The notes under the pieces were generated by a model. The model did no database searches. It worked only from the letters and a program-made list of their open reading frames with translations, and was not told where the DNA came from. This document shows, one piece after another, positions 12,817 through 24,357 of a DNA stretch of 64,000 nt. Source of the DNA: Paulownia fortunei (lineage: Eukaryota; Streptophyta; Magnoliopsida; Lamiales; Paulowniaceae); contig CM033122.1 of NCBI GenBank assembly GCA_019321725.1, positions 14,286,274 to 14,350,273 of the forward strand. The letters run 5' to 3'. The translations under genes were made by a program, and so were the position numbers. Position 1 is the first letter of the stretch. Each line of letters opens with the position of its first letter.

Positions 12817-14334
12817 TTTTTTTTAACAATTCTTTAGTTGCTTCTTTCTAAAATGAAGCAGAAAAAAGCTAGAAGTTAGAAGCAACAATCCCAAATATTT
12901 TATAGTTCATTATTCTAGAGTCAAGTACTTAGAATTTATGCCCTTAACATTAATTTTTTAAATATGTTAAAAAATTCAACATACCATTTATTCTCAAATT
13001 GAACCATAATTCGACTTTTAAATTATAAGTAAAAAAATAAATAAATAACTCGTTGTTTGTGATATTGGAAAAATACAGAAAGAGAGAAACAAAAAGAATA
13101 TAAATAAAGGTGATTGAGTTGCGGGGACCATCCCATCTCACACCAAACAAGAATCCACCCGTGATTCCCACTGCCACCCATGTAAGGGTCCGTTCCAATT
13201 GGCGTTTCTGTACAGCCAAGGATGATGGATCCCTCTTTTTCTCCTGAAAAATCCTTAATATCAAATGATGTTCGATATGGTCACGGGTCACCTACCATCA
13301 CAGTACAGCTGATAGTCCTAGATTTAAAGTACTTTGGCAGGATAGGCATAATTTTAGGTCAAATTGGGTGCAATCATCTTATAAAAGATGATATTTATAT
13401 TCCACTCATCCTATATTTTATGGTTCCTTTTGATTTAATATGAAGTTTTAAATAAGTATTAAATATATATATATATATATATTTGAACAATTTATCTTTA
13501 AATATAATGGTTGACAATTAGTGACGTTACGTTAACATTCTATGTGAGTGAACATTTTAAAAAAAAGAAAAAACTATTTTATAAAACATAATTTTATTTT
13601 GAAAAATTATAAAAAAAAAAAGCAAAAATAATAAATTTGAAATATAAAAGAAAAATTTTCCTGTACCAATTGACTTTTCATGCCAGCCACCAATTTAATT
13701 ATATTTTGGATCTTCCCCCGTCGAATGGTAGTATAATTTAAAATTTGAATTATGCCACATGGGTAGAGTGGTGCACCACGAGTCCCACCCACTGGACTAC
13801 TTTACCCTTTCAATACTTAAAACATCTTCATATATATACAACCACATGTATATTAAATTATAATAACTGATATCTTTTTACAAAAAAGATTATTTATATT
13901 AATATACCAAAAAGAATTAATTATAATAAAAATATTAATATTTCATGCAGATGGTGCAATTATTACATTAATCACCTATGGAGCACATTGATGAGGAATT
14001 TCTAATAAATCTTTTCCATTATTCCTTTTAATTACTATTTCTAAAAAGTTGCCCAGCTAGCAGAATACAAGAAAGAGACCAAAAGCTTGAATTTTAGATG
14101 TAAACTATTCTACTTAAAAAGTATAATTACCGATTCCATGCACATTCTCCAACTCTATCATCTCCTGCCCTTTTGGCGTTTTTGCGATAATAAAAGGAAA
14201 AAGGAAGAGCAAAAAATTTAAAAATTAATTTCTCATACTTTTTTTTTGGACCAAATAAGTATTAACTTAAAATACTTTTGAATTTCACATGTAATTAGCA
14301 AAAGTTTCGTGTTAAAAAAATAACAAGGAAAGGA

Positions 14335-14830
14335 AATCATACAAATTGAATTTATTAATTTTGATAAATAAATATGGATAATCTCAATTTTGATTTTCTA
14401 ATTCTTCTCTTCAAAAATAAAATTTTTAGAACATTACACTTCAAGAGTGGAATTCACAATTTGATTTCCTCTAAAATAGATTTGAGTTTCAATAATGGTA
14501 ATTTATGAGTTTAGCTCCATAATTATGAATTAATCATTTTAATTGATGCATTTTTGAGACGAACACCTTCAACGTTTTTTAATCTTCTTAAATTTAATGA
14601 ACTTGAATTTAGAGAATTTTAAAATTATTTTTAGTTTCTCTCTTACTTGAATGTAGAATTATGATTTGATTCCTTAGATATCACCTTATTTATACTTGAA
14701 CGAGAAGAGTTATTGCCATTACAGTTGACATGTCGCAATTTAATTGGCTTTCAAATCTTGGAGCTAATCAAGATTTTACTATGTTAAACACCTCAACTTC
14801 CTACATGGCAATATTTGATTTGTCTATCCA
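14335..14830. repeat. Copy 1 of a ~430-bp dispersed/tandem unit
   Basis: Starts with ACAAATTGAATTTATTAATT and continues with ATAAATATGGATAATCTCAA; near its end it reads GACATGTCGCAATTTAATTGG and GGAGCTAATCAAGATTT. The same order of landmarks returns at 16078 and 16512. The copies are diverged by many substitutions and small indels, so the duplication is old. No coding potential. Confidence 0.65.
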
Positions 14831-14999
14831 TTAAATATTTTATCTAATCTTGAAATTCAATAAAATTCTAAAATAAATAAAAATATTAAATTTATAGGCA
14901 ACAATATATTACATATATTAATGCATAATCGGCAGTAAATTTTCTATGTCTATAAATGCGCCGTTGAAATTTGTTCACGTACATTTGTTTTGACAAATA

Positions 15000-15760
15000 T
15001 AAAAAGTAAATGAGTTTCAAAATATTTATTGACAGTTTACTTGAATTTATTTGAAATACAACGAACAATTTAAACTCATATCAAAGAATTCTTCAATTGA
15101 ATGATTTGAACTTTTAGACAGTTTATTTTCAAATTAATAGTTCTTGACTTTAATTTATTTAGAATTTATAAATAGTTTAAACTCATATTAAATAGTTCTT
15201 CAACTTAACTTGTAGATAGTTTATACTTGTATAAAAGAGGTTTCATTTTTATTTAAATTTATATTAGATAGTTTATACTCGTATTAATAAGTTCTTATTT
15301 GAATTTGATTTTGTAAATAGTCTATACTCATATATAAGAGTCTTCATTTTAATTTGAATTCGATAAATAGTTTATACTCATATCAAGGAGTATTAACTTT
15401 AAATTTGTTTAAATTTGTTGTTAGATAGTTTATAATCATATCATTGAGTGATTCATTTGATTTGACTTGTAAGTCTTCTGTATTCTTGTAAATGAGTGTT
15501 TCATTTGATTTGACTTATAAATATTTTATATTTATATCAAGATTTTTTTGAATTAATTTAAATTTGTTGATAGTTTATACTCATATGAAAGAATACTATT
15601 GACTGTTGGCTCTAATAAACGAGTACTTAAAAAGTTTAACTTGAAATTTTTAGATAGTTTATATTCGTAAGAGCACTTGAATAAGATTTAATTTATAAAA
15701 ATTAGATAATTTATACTTGTAATTAGGAACATTGAAAAGTTAAAGAGTGACTTGATCGGA
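15000..15760. repeat. Degenerate minisatellite-like array
   Basis: A core near GATAGTTTATACTCATATCAA followed by a stretch like GAGTTCTTCAATTTGAATTTG recurs about ten times with irregular spacing of roughly 50-70 bp and many substitutions (for example near 15115, 15170, 15215, 15265, 15310, 15365, 15425, 15575 and 15650). It separates copy 1 from copies 2 and 3 of the ~430-bp unit. It looks like an old tandem array in decay. Confidence 0.6.
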
Positions 15761-16072
15761 ATCCTGTTTCCAATCTCATTTGTAGGGAATTATTTTTAAT
15801 AACTTCAGTTTCATGCATTGCCCCAATTAAATAGAATTTGAGTGAAATCATGAAACAAAATCTTCATTTGCCCCTTTATATCTTCAAAAGTTGATTGATG
15901 GTTGGATACAAGAAATTTAAAATTTGTGAATATGGAATGTTTGTTCTTCATTTCCATGTAAACTTTAACTTGATTTGTAAAGAGAAGAAATGAGAGGTAA
16001 AAATCATCCCACTAAACGTGCCAAAAATTTATAATACAACTTTTTTGTTTGAAAAAATAACAAGATAAGGAA

Positions 16073-17060
16073 AATAATACAAATTGAATTTATTAAATTT
16101 GATAAATAAATGTGAATACAATCTCAATTTTGATCCTTTGGATCTTCTTTTAAGAGTAAAGAATTTGGAATTTAATACTTCAAAATTGTAATTGGATCGC
16201 CTCCAAAGTATTTTTAATTTTTAATGAAGTTAATTTATGGGTTTAATTAATTACAAATTAAATGATATAATTTGGCGTGCCTTTCTGATGAATACATTGA
16301 TATTTGCTTTGAACTTCTTTGAATTTTCTTGAATTTGATGGGCTTGATTTAACAAAATTTTAGAACTTCCTTCGATGTAATGCATATTGATTTCTTAGAG
16401 ATCACCTTTATTTATATTTAAAAGATCATAGTTTTTTCCATAGTTAACTGATGTCCTGTCACAATTTGATTGGCCTTTAAACTCTTGGAGCTTATCATGA
16501 TTTGAAATGATACAAATTAAAATTTACAAATTTAGTAAATAAATATGAATACAATCTCAATTTTAATTATTTGATTCTTCTATTAAAAAATAAAATTTTT
16601 AGAATTTAACACTTCGAATGTAAAATTGATGATTTGAATTTCTCCAAATTAGATTTGATTTTCAATAGCGTTAATTTGTAAATTTAGTATAATTATTTAA
16701 TTTTCTTCAAATTAGACTTGATTTTCAATAATATTAATTTATGAATTTAGCACCACAATTATGAGTGATCTTGATCTTAAACACCTTTCAATCTTATTGA
16801 ATTTGATAGATTTGAATTGATAGAATTTTGGAAGCTCGTTCAAATAGCTCTGTTACTTAAATGGAGAATTATGTGTTGATTCTTTAAAAAGATCACACTT
16901 ATTTATACTTGTTTGATGTGAGTTCATGCCATAGTTAACTATAGTTAACTATTGATGTGTAGCAATTTAATTGGCCTTCACTATCTTGAAACTTATCACG
17001 ATTTGATTGCTTTAAACACACCAGTTTCCTACAAGGCAATATTTGATTTGCCTATTAATT
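16073..17060. repeat. Copies 2 and 3 of the ~430-bp unit, head to tail
   Basis: Copy 2 begins near 16078 and copy 3 near 16512, a period of about 434 bp. Each starts with ACAAATT(G/A)AAATTT-like sequence and TACAATCTCAATTTT, and ends with a CATAGTTAACT...CACAATTTGATTGGCC region followed by TTATCA(T/C)GATTTGA. Both match copy 1 at 14335. No ORF of note. Confidence 0.65.
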
Positions 17061-17117
17061 AATGCTTTAAACACCCCAGTTTCCTACAAGGCAATATTTG
17101 ATTTGCCTATTAATTAA
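17008..17117. repeat. 55-bp tandem duplication at the end of copy 3
   Basis: Two adjacent copies start at 17008 and 17063 and differ at only about one base (ACACACCAG versus ACACCCCAG); each includes TTTCCTACAAGGCAATATTT. They are much more alike than the surrounding ~430-bp units, so this duplication is younger. Confidence 0.85.
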
Positions 17118-17950
17118 ACATCTTATCTAATCTTAAAATTTAATGAAGATTCCAAAAGTAAGTAAAATTATAAAATAGTCAGTAATAATATATTACACGC
17201 CATTCAATACTTGACAATAAATTTCCATGTCTATGGTATTATAAAATGAAAAATAATATAGATGAGAAAAATAATGAACTTATCTCATAATTGTATTTGC
17301 TCATGTTTTCCTTAAAAACTTAATGCAAAAATAAACATTACTGAAGAAACAACAACGTATGCATTTTTCTTGATATAGGTTGTTCAAGTTCCACCAAATG
17401 AGTATTTGTGTTATGTAAGTATTTCCAATGAATTATTGATTTAAAATTTTATATAATATTGTAATTATCACTTCTTCCTTTTTTTTTTTTTTTTTAAAAA
17501 AAAAAAGATTCCTGTGAGTTTTTTGAATTATTAATTTAAAATGCGACCAATAATACCTATATGCCAGCTTGATCTTTGGTCGTGCATTCATGTTGAGAAA
17601 GAACTAAGAGTACGTAAAATATTGAGGTGCATCAAACCAACATCTAATCTCCTACATAAACAAATCAAGTAATCATATACATGAATTACGTGTTATCATT
17701 ATAAACTCAATTATTGTATTCGGGAATGACATGACTTTAAGACCCTAGTGCATTTAATTTCCCTTATTGGACGAGCTAACTGCCTATATTTTAATTAAAC
17801 CCACTCAATCTTCTATTAAAATCGAAAAATTGATCGAACCAACTCCTACAATCAAAATCTAAAAATCCCTCTTAAGAAAAAGGGTAACAGTAACCACCGA
17901 GATACCACATGACGAGAAGAAATCAATATTTATGGGCCCCAGTACATGGA

Positions 17951-19412
17951 TTAACTGCAATTTACCACCTGTAATATATGAAAATGACAAAAAATCCTCT
18001 TTAAAAAAGAGGCAAATAATTTCCTTGTGCTTTTAAAGAAAAAGGCAAAAAACACCCTTTTAATTGCCGTGAAAACGCAAACACAATTTGGTTCGAAATT
18101 TGTAGGTGTTTTTCCCGTAAAAAAGACACTTTGATACCTCTATCTGCAATAAGTCGTTGAATCGGATCAACAGTCCACATTTGGTTAGATTAGAAATTAA
18201 CTTGCTTGATAAAATCAACAATCCATATTTGATCTAATAATTAAAAATATATATATATATGTAAGTATATAAAATATGTATTTTATTGTATACATAAATT
18301 CATATATATAAATATGTATATACTTTTTTCTTATATATATGTATTATATATATTCCTGTATACGTATATTATGTGTGTGTGGAGGGTGGGGGTGACATTG
18401 CAGGGAGTGTTAGGGTTGGAGAGTTGGCAATCGGGTGACAAGCTTGGGGGTAAGGGTGTGGAAGGTGTTAGGGTTGGCGGTATTAAGGGTTTGGCGTGGG
18501 CGGCGACTGTTTGGGGCTTGGGGGTGAAGGGTGGTGGTTGATGAGTGTTTGATGCACGTGGAATGTGCAACACAGACTAGCAAGTGCACTAGTCGCAAGT
18601 AATAAAGTATGTGAGGTGTGGGGTTGTCATGTTCCAAAGGACTGCATGTATTTATAAGTACCAAATTATGAAACTCTAGCTATATTAACCTATCGAATGC
18701 TTGATGAGTGCTTAAAAACTAAAGTACTAGATAATAGTGTAAAATTAAAAATCAAGTAGAGCACGAACTTGAAATCAAGTGAGGAAGGGGTCAAGGGATT
18801 GGTTCATCAATCCATTTCATTGAGAGATCTCACTAATTATGGTTAGGAAAATTACTTAATTGGTGTGACAATGGAGTTTTCTATAATACCCGATATTCTT
18901 CTTCAAGAAATACAAATCTACTCCTATCTAGCAACCTACTATAACTTTATGCAGATTTAGCTAAATAAAAGTGCATTACGATTTGTGAAATCCACTAGTC
19001 TTCAACACGACAAAGTTATGCCTATAACTAATGCATGTACTAATTCATATATCTCTATAATTAATTAGTTCATGACATGTACTACCTCTCGATTTCAATC
19101 ATAATAACAATAATCAATTCAAATTTGACTAAATTTCAAAAAGGCATTAAAACCGTAATACATGCTCATCATGAATTGAAGACATCCAAACCATAATCAA
19201 GCAAGAAATTCACATGTTTATGGATTGGCTTCACAAGTCTTGACTAAAAGAAGTTCAACTCATATTAAAATGATTAATATTTTGTTCATCAACATCATGG
19301 GTCTTCACAATTTCAACAAGTTGAACAAAATTTGAAAGAAATAAGAAAAGAAAAATTACAACTGAAGCTCTAAAAGTCCACTCTTAAGCTTAAATTCTAT
19401 TAAAAATAAGAA
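17951..19412. mobile_element. Left flank of the retrotransposon nest; possible terminus of an older element
   Basis: Opens with the 16-mer TTAACTGCAATTTACC (17951-17966), whose exact reverse complement lies at 47249-47264. Next come a purine-rich AAAAGAGG region, an AT dinucleotide zone at 18245-18360, a G-rich island (18372-18545, + strand G-rich) and a sequence with AGCAAGTGCACTAGTCGCAA at 18579. A related GCAAGTGCAC stretch occurs after the copia element, at about 43556. I infer that this is repeat-derived DNA that the copia element later entered; no transposase gene is visible. The class (Mutator-like, Helitron or other) is not established. Confidence 0.35.
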
Positions 19413-19648
19413 TGTTAGGATTAATTATAGGACCTGACTTGATTGGTCACAAGACGTGATGTGTACAGAGTTTATGGAACTGTTACATGGTTTCCATATT
19501 AGAATAGGTAGTGATTATGCTTTCATTTACAATTGCAACTGTAATTATAAGCATTAGTCAAACCTTCCTAGAATAGATTGATTAGAACTGTATATATGTT
19601 TTTATACTCCGTTTGATTGTAATACAATTGAATAAAGATTTTCTATAT
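19413..19648 (+). repeat. 5' LTR of the outer copia element
   Basis: Begins TGTTAGGATTAATTATAGG and ends just before the primer site. About 236 bp long against 273 bp for the 3' copy; the two differ by substitutions and several small gaps, so the insertion is not recent. Confidence 0.75.
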
Positions 19649-19649
19649 A

Positions 19650-19667
19650 TGGTACTAGAGCCAGGTT
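19650..19667 (+). other. Primer binding site of the outer copia element
   Basis: TGGTACTAGAGCCAGGTT directly follows the 5' LTR and differs by a base or two from the usual plant copia site TGGTATCAGAGC, which pairs with initiator methionine tRNA. Confidence 0.75.
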
Positions 19668-19746
19668 AGGATTTCTTTGTTTCCGATCTGCTCTTCGCTA
19701 AGATCCTCATCTTCTGCCTTTCAGGGTTTTTTTTTTCTTTTCTACC

Positions 19747-20286
19747 ATGTTCGAAATCTTTAAAACTACCTCAAAAGAACCTGTTGTCATGAACTCTGAG
19801 AACCAAGTGAGTCAAACTATTGGAGAACTCCAAATCTACAAGCTTCATACCGATTGAATGAAAGAAATTACCTAAAGTGGTCATACATTTTCAAGACCTT
19901 CTTGAAAGGAAAAAAAATCAACCACTTAATAGGTGCCCCTCTAAATCCTGAAGAACTAATGTTTACACTTTGGGGTGAAGAAGACTCCATGATTATGTCA
20001 TGACTTTAGACTCCATAATGGCAGAAGTGTGTGGCCTTTATATGTTTCTGACAATGGCTAAAGAAATCTAGAAGGTTGTGATACAAATCTATTCAAAGAT
20101 CAAAATGTTGCCCTCATCTTCAAAATCAAGATAAAACTCTCAACAACCAAACAAAGTAACTTATCTGTCATTGAATATTACAACATCATGAAAGATTTTT
20201 GGTTGGAGTTGGATTACTATCAAGATCTCAAGATAAAATGTAGTGAACAAGCTGTAACATTTAAACAATATGTGGGAAGAGAGAGG
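19747..20286 (+). pseudogene. copia gag, N-terminal part (degenerate)
   Basis: Translating from ATG 19747 gives a copia gag-like protein interrupted by stops; segments such as the one around 20160-20280 (with EYYN, LKDFW-like and CSEQAVTF-like stretches) match the UBN2-type capsid region. The frame is cut at 20286 by the nested element and continues at about 25961 with sequence that follows on logically. Not functional. Confidence 0.65.
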
Positions 20287-22404
20287 TGTTAGAGTAGTGC
20301 ACGACGTGCCAATTGTTCTGGTCGTTCTTATACTCTTGCGAATCATTCTTATTTATATTAATATAATTTAAATGGCAATCTTTATTTTAAATTCATCATA
20401 AGAATTAGATCAAGTCCTTAGACCACACATAGTTATGGAGCATGGTCGCGCATATGATGGTGATCGTGGAATATGCCCCTAAGCTTGTGATCTTAAAATG
20501 TTCCAAGTTAAGAATCAATGAGATGGGACATCATTGATCTCGTTGAGACTTACGCATACGATGCAGACTCGAAAGGAGAATGCCTCATTCCATAGGTACT
20601 GGTGTGGAGACACTAGTGCATGTATGCGGGTGCTTGTTGGGAACAAGTACAGTGAACAACCCCACCTGAAAATTCCCAATTGGAAATATTCTATTGTCGA
20701 ATGGGAATTTTCTCGTTACGATAGTGCAAGAATTAGTCCTTGAACTTGAGGCATCATAGTAACCTTGTGCATGACATGTTGTACTTTGATGTATTTCTCG
20801 ATTGCATGACAATCACAAGGGGTTTATATTGAGTGTAACATCTTCATGTATGAAGATTAATGAGTGGCCAACAAAGGATCCGTTACCTATCTAAATGAAT
20901 AGGTGAATCTCCTATGTGTTTCACTGTACTTGACTCTAAAATTCTTAGCCAAGGTTAGATGAAAATTAGACGTGGAATTTTCTAATTATTCATCATTGAG
21001 TCAAGCTACTAGGAATGGAAACATAGTTATTAAGTTAATAGGGTTTCGACTAAATATCCATGCCCTAGGCTCAATCAGGAGATTAGATGACGGAAGGACC
21101 ATACTTGCATGGTATTCGTAATTGAAATAGGTTCGCACATTCACCTTAGACTATGCTTCCCATGTCTTGTGGGTTCTTGGAATTAATGAGTTAATTTTAA
21201 GAAAATTAATTAATTGGATTAATTAATCAGAACAATGAATTGTTCAACTAAGTTACAAGAGTTGTGAGCCCACGGCTAGTTTAAAGTGAACCTAAGGGGT
21301 CACACACAAAACTTGGACAAGTTCATTTATAGTTTAAAAATTAATCCAAGTATTGGATTAAATTAATTAATGTGATTAATCAATGTGGTTAAATTAATTC
21401 AAGTATAGAATTAATTTAATTAATTAATTAGATTAATTGATTGGACCTAATTGGATTAGGAAGTCCAATTGGAACATTTAATTAATTAATTAGATCAATT
21501 AAATAAGATAGCCTAATTAATTAAATAAATTAATTTAATTGATTGGATCAATTAAAGTAGAGTTTAATTGATTACTTAGGCCTAGACCCATTAGATGTGG
21601 ACTTGTAGGAAGCCCATTAGGAAATTGGATTGAGAATCCAAATTTTAGAGAAAGTTGAATTGGGAATTCAATTTCTATGAGGTAATAAGGAAAAAAGAAA
21701 ATTCTTATGGGATAAAGAAACTTACCAAAATAGTTGGAGATAAGAAAGGAAGAAGAGTCCTATATAGAAAGAATTTCTGATAGTCTTGACAATCTTTTTG
21801 GATATTTTTATGGGAATTTTAATTGCAGATTTTTGTAAAGAAAAATAGTTTTCTTTCATCCCCAAAAATTCGTCCCTACTTTCCTTTCAATCTCCAAAAG
21901 TTCACCAACCTTTTATTTAGTTTAATTTTTGATTTAATTATTGAATTAAGAATTAAATTAAATATATAAAACACTAATTGTTAGTGTGTTCTTGTTCCAA
22001 ACAAAATTATTTTGGGATAGAATTATCGAATCGAAAACTATTAGCATATGATTCGATTGCGAGTGGGCATCCAAGGTGTGGATACCGTTAGAGGGATAAC
22101 ATTTCGGATCCTAGAAGTGAATCAGATTTCAATCAAAGGGGTTTTGAATTGAAGAACATGGAGATACTTTCATGCAGGGATAATGATTTGAATCGTTTCA
22201 ATCCCTACATCAGCCGAAGTGTAAATCAAGATAAGGGTTTGTGAAACTTTCTTACTTTAATTATCAGAAAAACGCACAACTGAATAATTGCAAAAAGGGT
22301 TTCAGGATTCATTTTAATTACATGTGTTGTAATGTATATTTATATTTTTGAAAAATTTTAAATTCCGCTGCGTATACATTTTTCGGGATCACGTGAACCC
22401 AACA
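20287..22404 (+). repeat. Complete 5' LTR (2118 bp) of the nested non-autonomous element
   Basis: Starts TGTTAGAGTAGTGCACGACG and ends GTGAACCCAACA. From about 20833 to the end it matches 24358-25955 closely, including a long zone (about 21180-21560) built from permutations of TTAATTAATTAGATTAATTG. The first ~546 bp have no partner in the second LTR. Confidence 0.85.
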
Positions 22405-22405
22405 G

Positions 22406-22419
22406 TGGTATCAAAGCCA
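22406..22419 (+). other. Primer binding site of the nested element
   Basis: TGGTATCAAAGCCA begins two bases after the LTR and differs by one base from the initiator-methionine tRNA site TGGTATCAGAGCCA. Confidence 0.8.
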
Positions 22420-22828
22420 AGGTTCGTGCGTTTTTTATATTTTTCGATTATGTTTATTTAATATATGTGATAGATTAACTATTTATATGTGTGATTGATT
22501 TTGAATCAATTAATTCTTTACTTGGGATTAATATTATTAATCATTTTAAATGTTGAAACGTTTTAAAAATTGAGATGAGTTAAGAAATTGGATTTTTTGA
22601 TTTTCAAGATTTGTGAAATCTTAAATTTTTTGATCCAAAAATTTCAAGATTTGTGAAATCTTGAATTTCTTGAAACGTGGTAAGAAATAAAATCAAAAAA
22701 ATAAAAAAAGTTGATTTCTTGATCAAGAAAATTAGTTTTTATCAAGTTTTCAAAATTTCTTGATGTGATCAAGAAACTATGAAATCAAGATTTTGTGAAA
22801 ATCTTGAATTCTTGGACATTAAAAAAAA

Positions 22829-23260
22829 GACAGCCCGGCGCGCGGGCGTCGGGTCTCCCGCTGTCACCCGATGTGCGGGCGCCCAGCCACCTAACGTCAC
22901 GCAGTCGGCCACCCAATGTGCGGGTGTGGGGTAGCCAGTCGGCACCCGACGTGTGGCGCCCAGCCACCCGACGTGTGACGTCGGGTGGGCTGCTGGCCAC
23001 TCGACATCTGGCACTCGGCGTGCGAGTGCCCAGCCACCCGAAGTCGGGCACCGGGTTGTCTACTAGCACCAGACGTGCGGGCGCCCAGCCACCTAACGTC
23101 GTGTAGGCAGCCGACACCAGACATGCGGGCATCGGGTCGCCAGTCGGCACCCGACGTGCGGGCGCCCAACCACCCAACATGTGGGCGCCCAACCGCGCGA
23201 TGGGTGGTTTGCCCAGCCACTCAACAGGCAGCAGCCCTGTTGAATTATTGTCCATCCCGC
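22829..23260. repeat. GC-rich tandem-repeat island inside the nested element
   Basis: About 430 bp of strongly GC-rich, CpG-dense DNA in an otherwise AT-rich element. It is built from imperfect units of roughly 20-35 bp sharing GCGGGCGCCCAGCCACC and AACGT/GACGT words. Units occur in related forms across the whole stretch, some with extra GTCGGCACC segments. ORFs run through it in several frames on both strands because stop codons are rare in such DNA; their Pro/Ala/Arg/Gly-rich translations follow from the repeats and are not evidence of a gene. Confidence 0.85.
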
Positions 23261-23881
23261 CTCGTTACATAATTGTTACGTGAAGTTTATGATTTTTCAT
23301 TTTAAAATTAAATGTTAATTTTAATTTTTGAAAAATCATTTTTCATGAAAATCCCAAATTTGAAAGAAATTGTACATAACATAATCGATAATATGTTTTC
23401 ATTATCATGTGATGATATATGTTAAGCATGCTAGTTAGATGATCATGGAGCTTAAGCCAATATGATTGGTTTAATTTTATGCATAATTGATTATTTTTGG
23501 GTTTTAATTAAAATGAGGCCTACGAGTCTCACCTTTCTCTATTTTATTCTTGATGTACTTCTATCTCCCTCCTATGTATCTCCCCTTGGAATTGTTCCAA
23601 GGTTTCTTGTAGTTTTAGCAAATGTAATGAGAGTAGAATTAGGAGGTGAGGTTAATCTTTTTGTAATTTGGCGGACATTACAAGAAGATTGAATGAAGAC
23701 GGAGGAAAAACAAGGAAACAATGCCCATGAATGTATGAGATATATTTATGTAATAGATAGGTCTATTTACATTTTAATTATCACCCTTAGATTGACCTAG
23801 ATCCACTTTGGCTCAAGTGGATCGCATAGGATTAAAGACTCATGATCATTTATTTATTTTAGGATGTATGTGGAACATGTT

Positions 23882-23949
23882 TTGTTTATTTAATGCTTCC
23901 TTATGATGTATGCTTGTCATCGTTAGGATAGTGAACATTAAATAAACAA
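23882..23949. repeat. Perfect 14-bp inverted repeat with 40-bp loop
   Basis: TTGTTTATTTAATG at 23882-23895 and its exact reverse complement at 23936-23949 could form a hairpin in the internal region of the nested element. Confidence 0.8.
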
Positions 23950-24357
23950 GAAAAGAAAACGATGAGACCTTGTATAATAAATATAGTATGACCCTTACTT
24001 GAAAATATTTCAAGTTGAGAACCTTTATTAGTTTGATAGCAAGCGTAAATGGGCAATATTGGGTAGGACCCAATCGTCCATGCCTTCCATCAAAAGTAGT
24101 GGCATGTCGATATGCTACCACATTTAGTCCATTGGCCATGAGTCATGGGATGTGCTAAGGGTAGGCAAGCTGTGACCACTACTAAGCATTGAGATGCCCA
24201 TGGGGTGGACTCGTCTTTATTGTTGGCCATGAGTCATGGAACGTTTAGATGCTCCATCTACATAGATGTTTGATGGGTAATGTTTGACACTTAGTACCAT
24301 ATGGGAAGAGGTGAGGCAAAATAGCTTGAGGGTTGCATGGGGATGCAATTGCTAATG

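Larger units (their letters stand above)
9592..17950. other. Long AT-rich intergenic region with local duplications
   Basis: About 8.4 kb without a supported gene. It contains the tandem duplications at 9966-10069 and 10630-10691, a smaller one near 12000-12045, an 18-base C run (12799-12816), an AT dinucleotide run (about 13461-13482), poly-A/T runs, and the repeat field at 14.34-17.12 kb, listed separately. A less AT-rich patch at about 13110-13310 has a minus-strand ORF of 113 codons with a possible membrane segment, but no recognisable domain and no gene context. Nothing else stands out. Confidence 0.6.

Noticed and set aside
14335..17117. CRISPR-like array
   Set aside because: Repeats are diverged, of irregular spacing and in plant nuclear DNA; no cas genes exist here.
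20534..20812. 69- and 75-codon frames in the first part of LTR1
   Set aside because: Inside an LTR, no similarity, and this part is absent from the second LTR.
22769..23272. Several overlapping open frames of about 80-156 codons on both strands with Pro/Ala/Arg-rich translations
   Set aside because: They run through the GC-rich tandem repeats, where stop codons are rare in all frames, and lie inside a non-coding retroelement.
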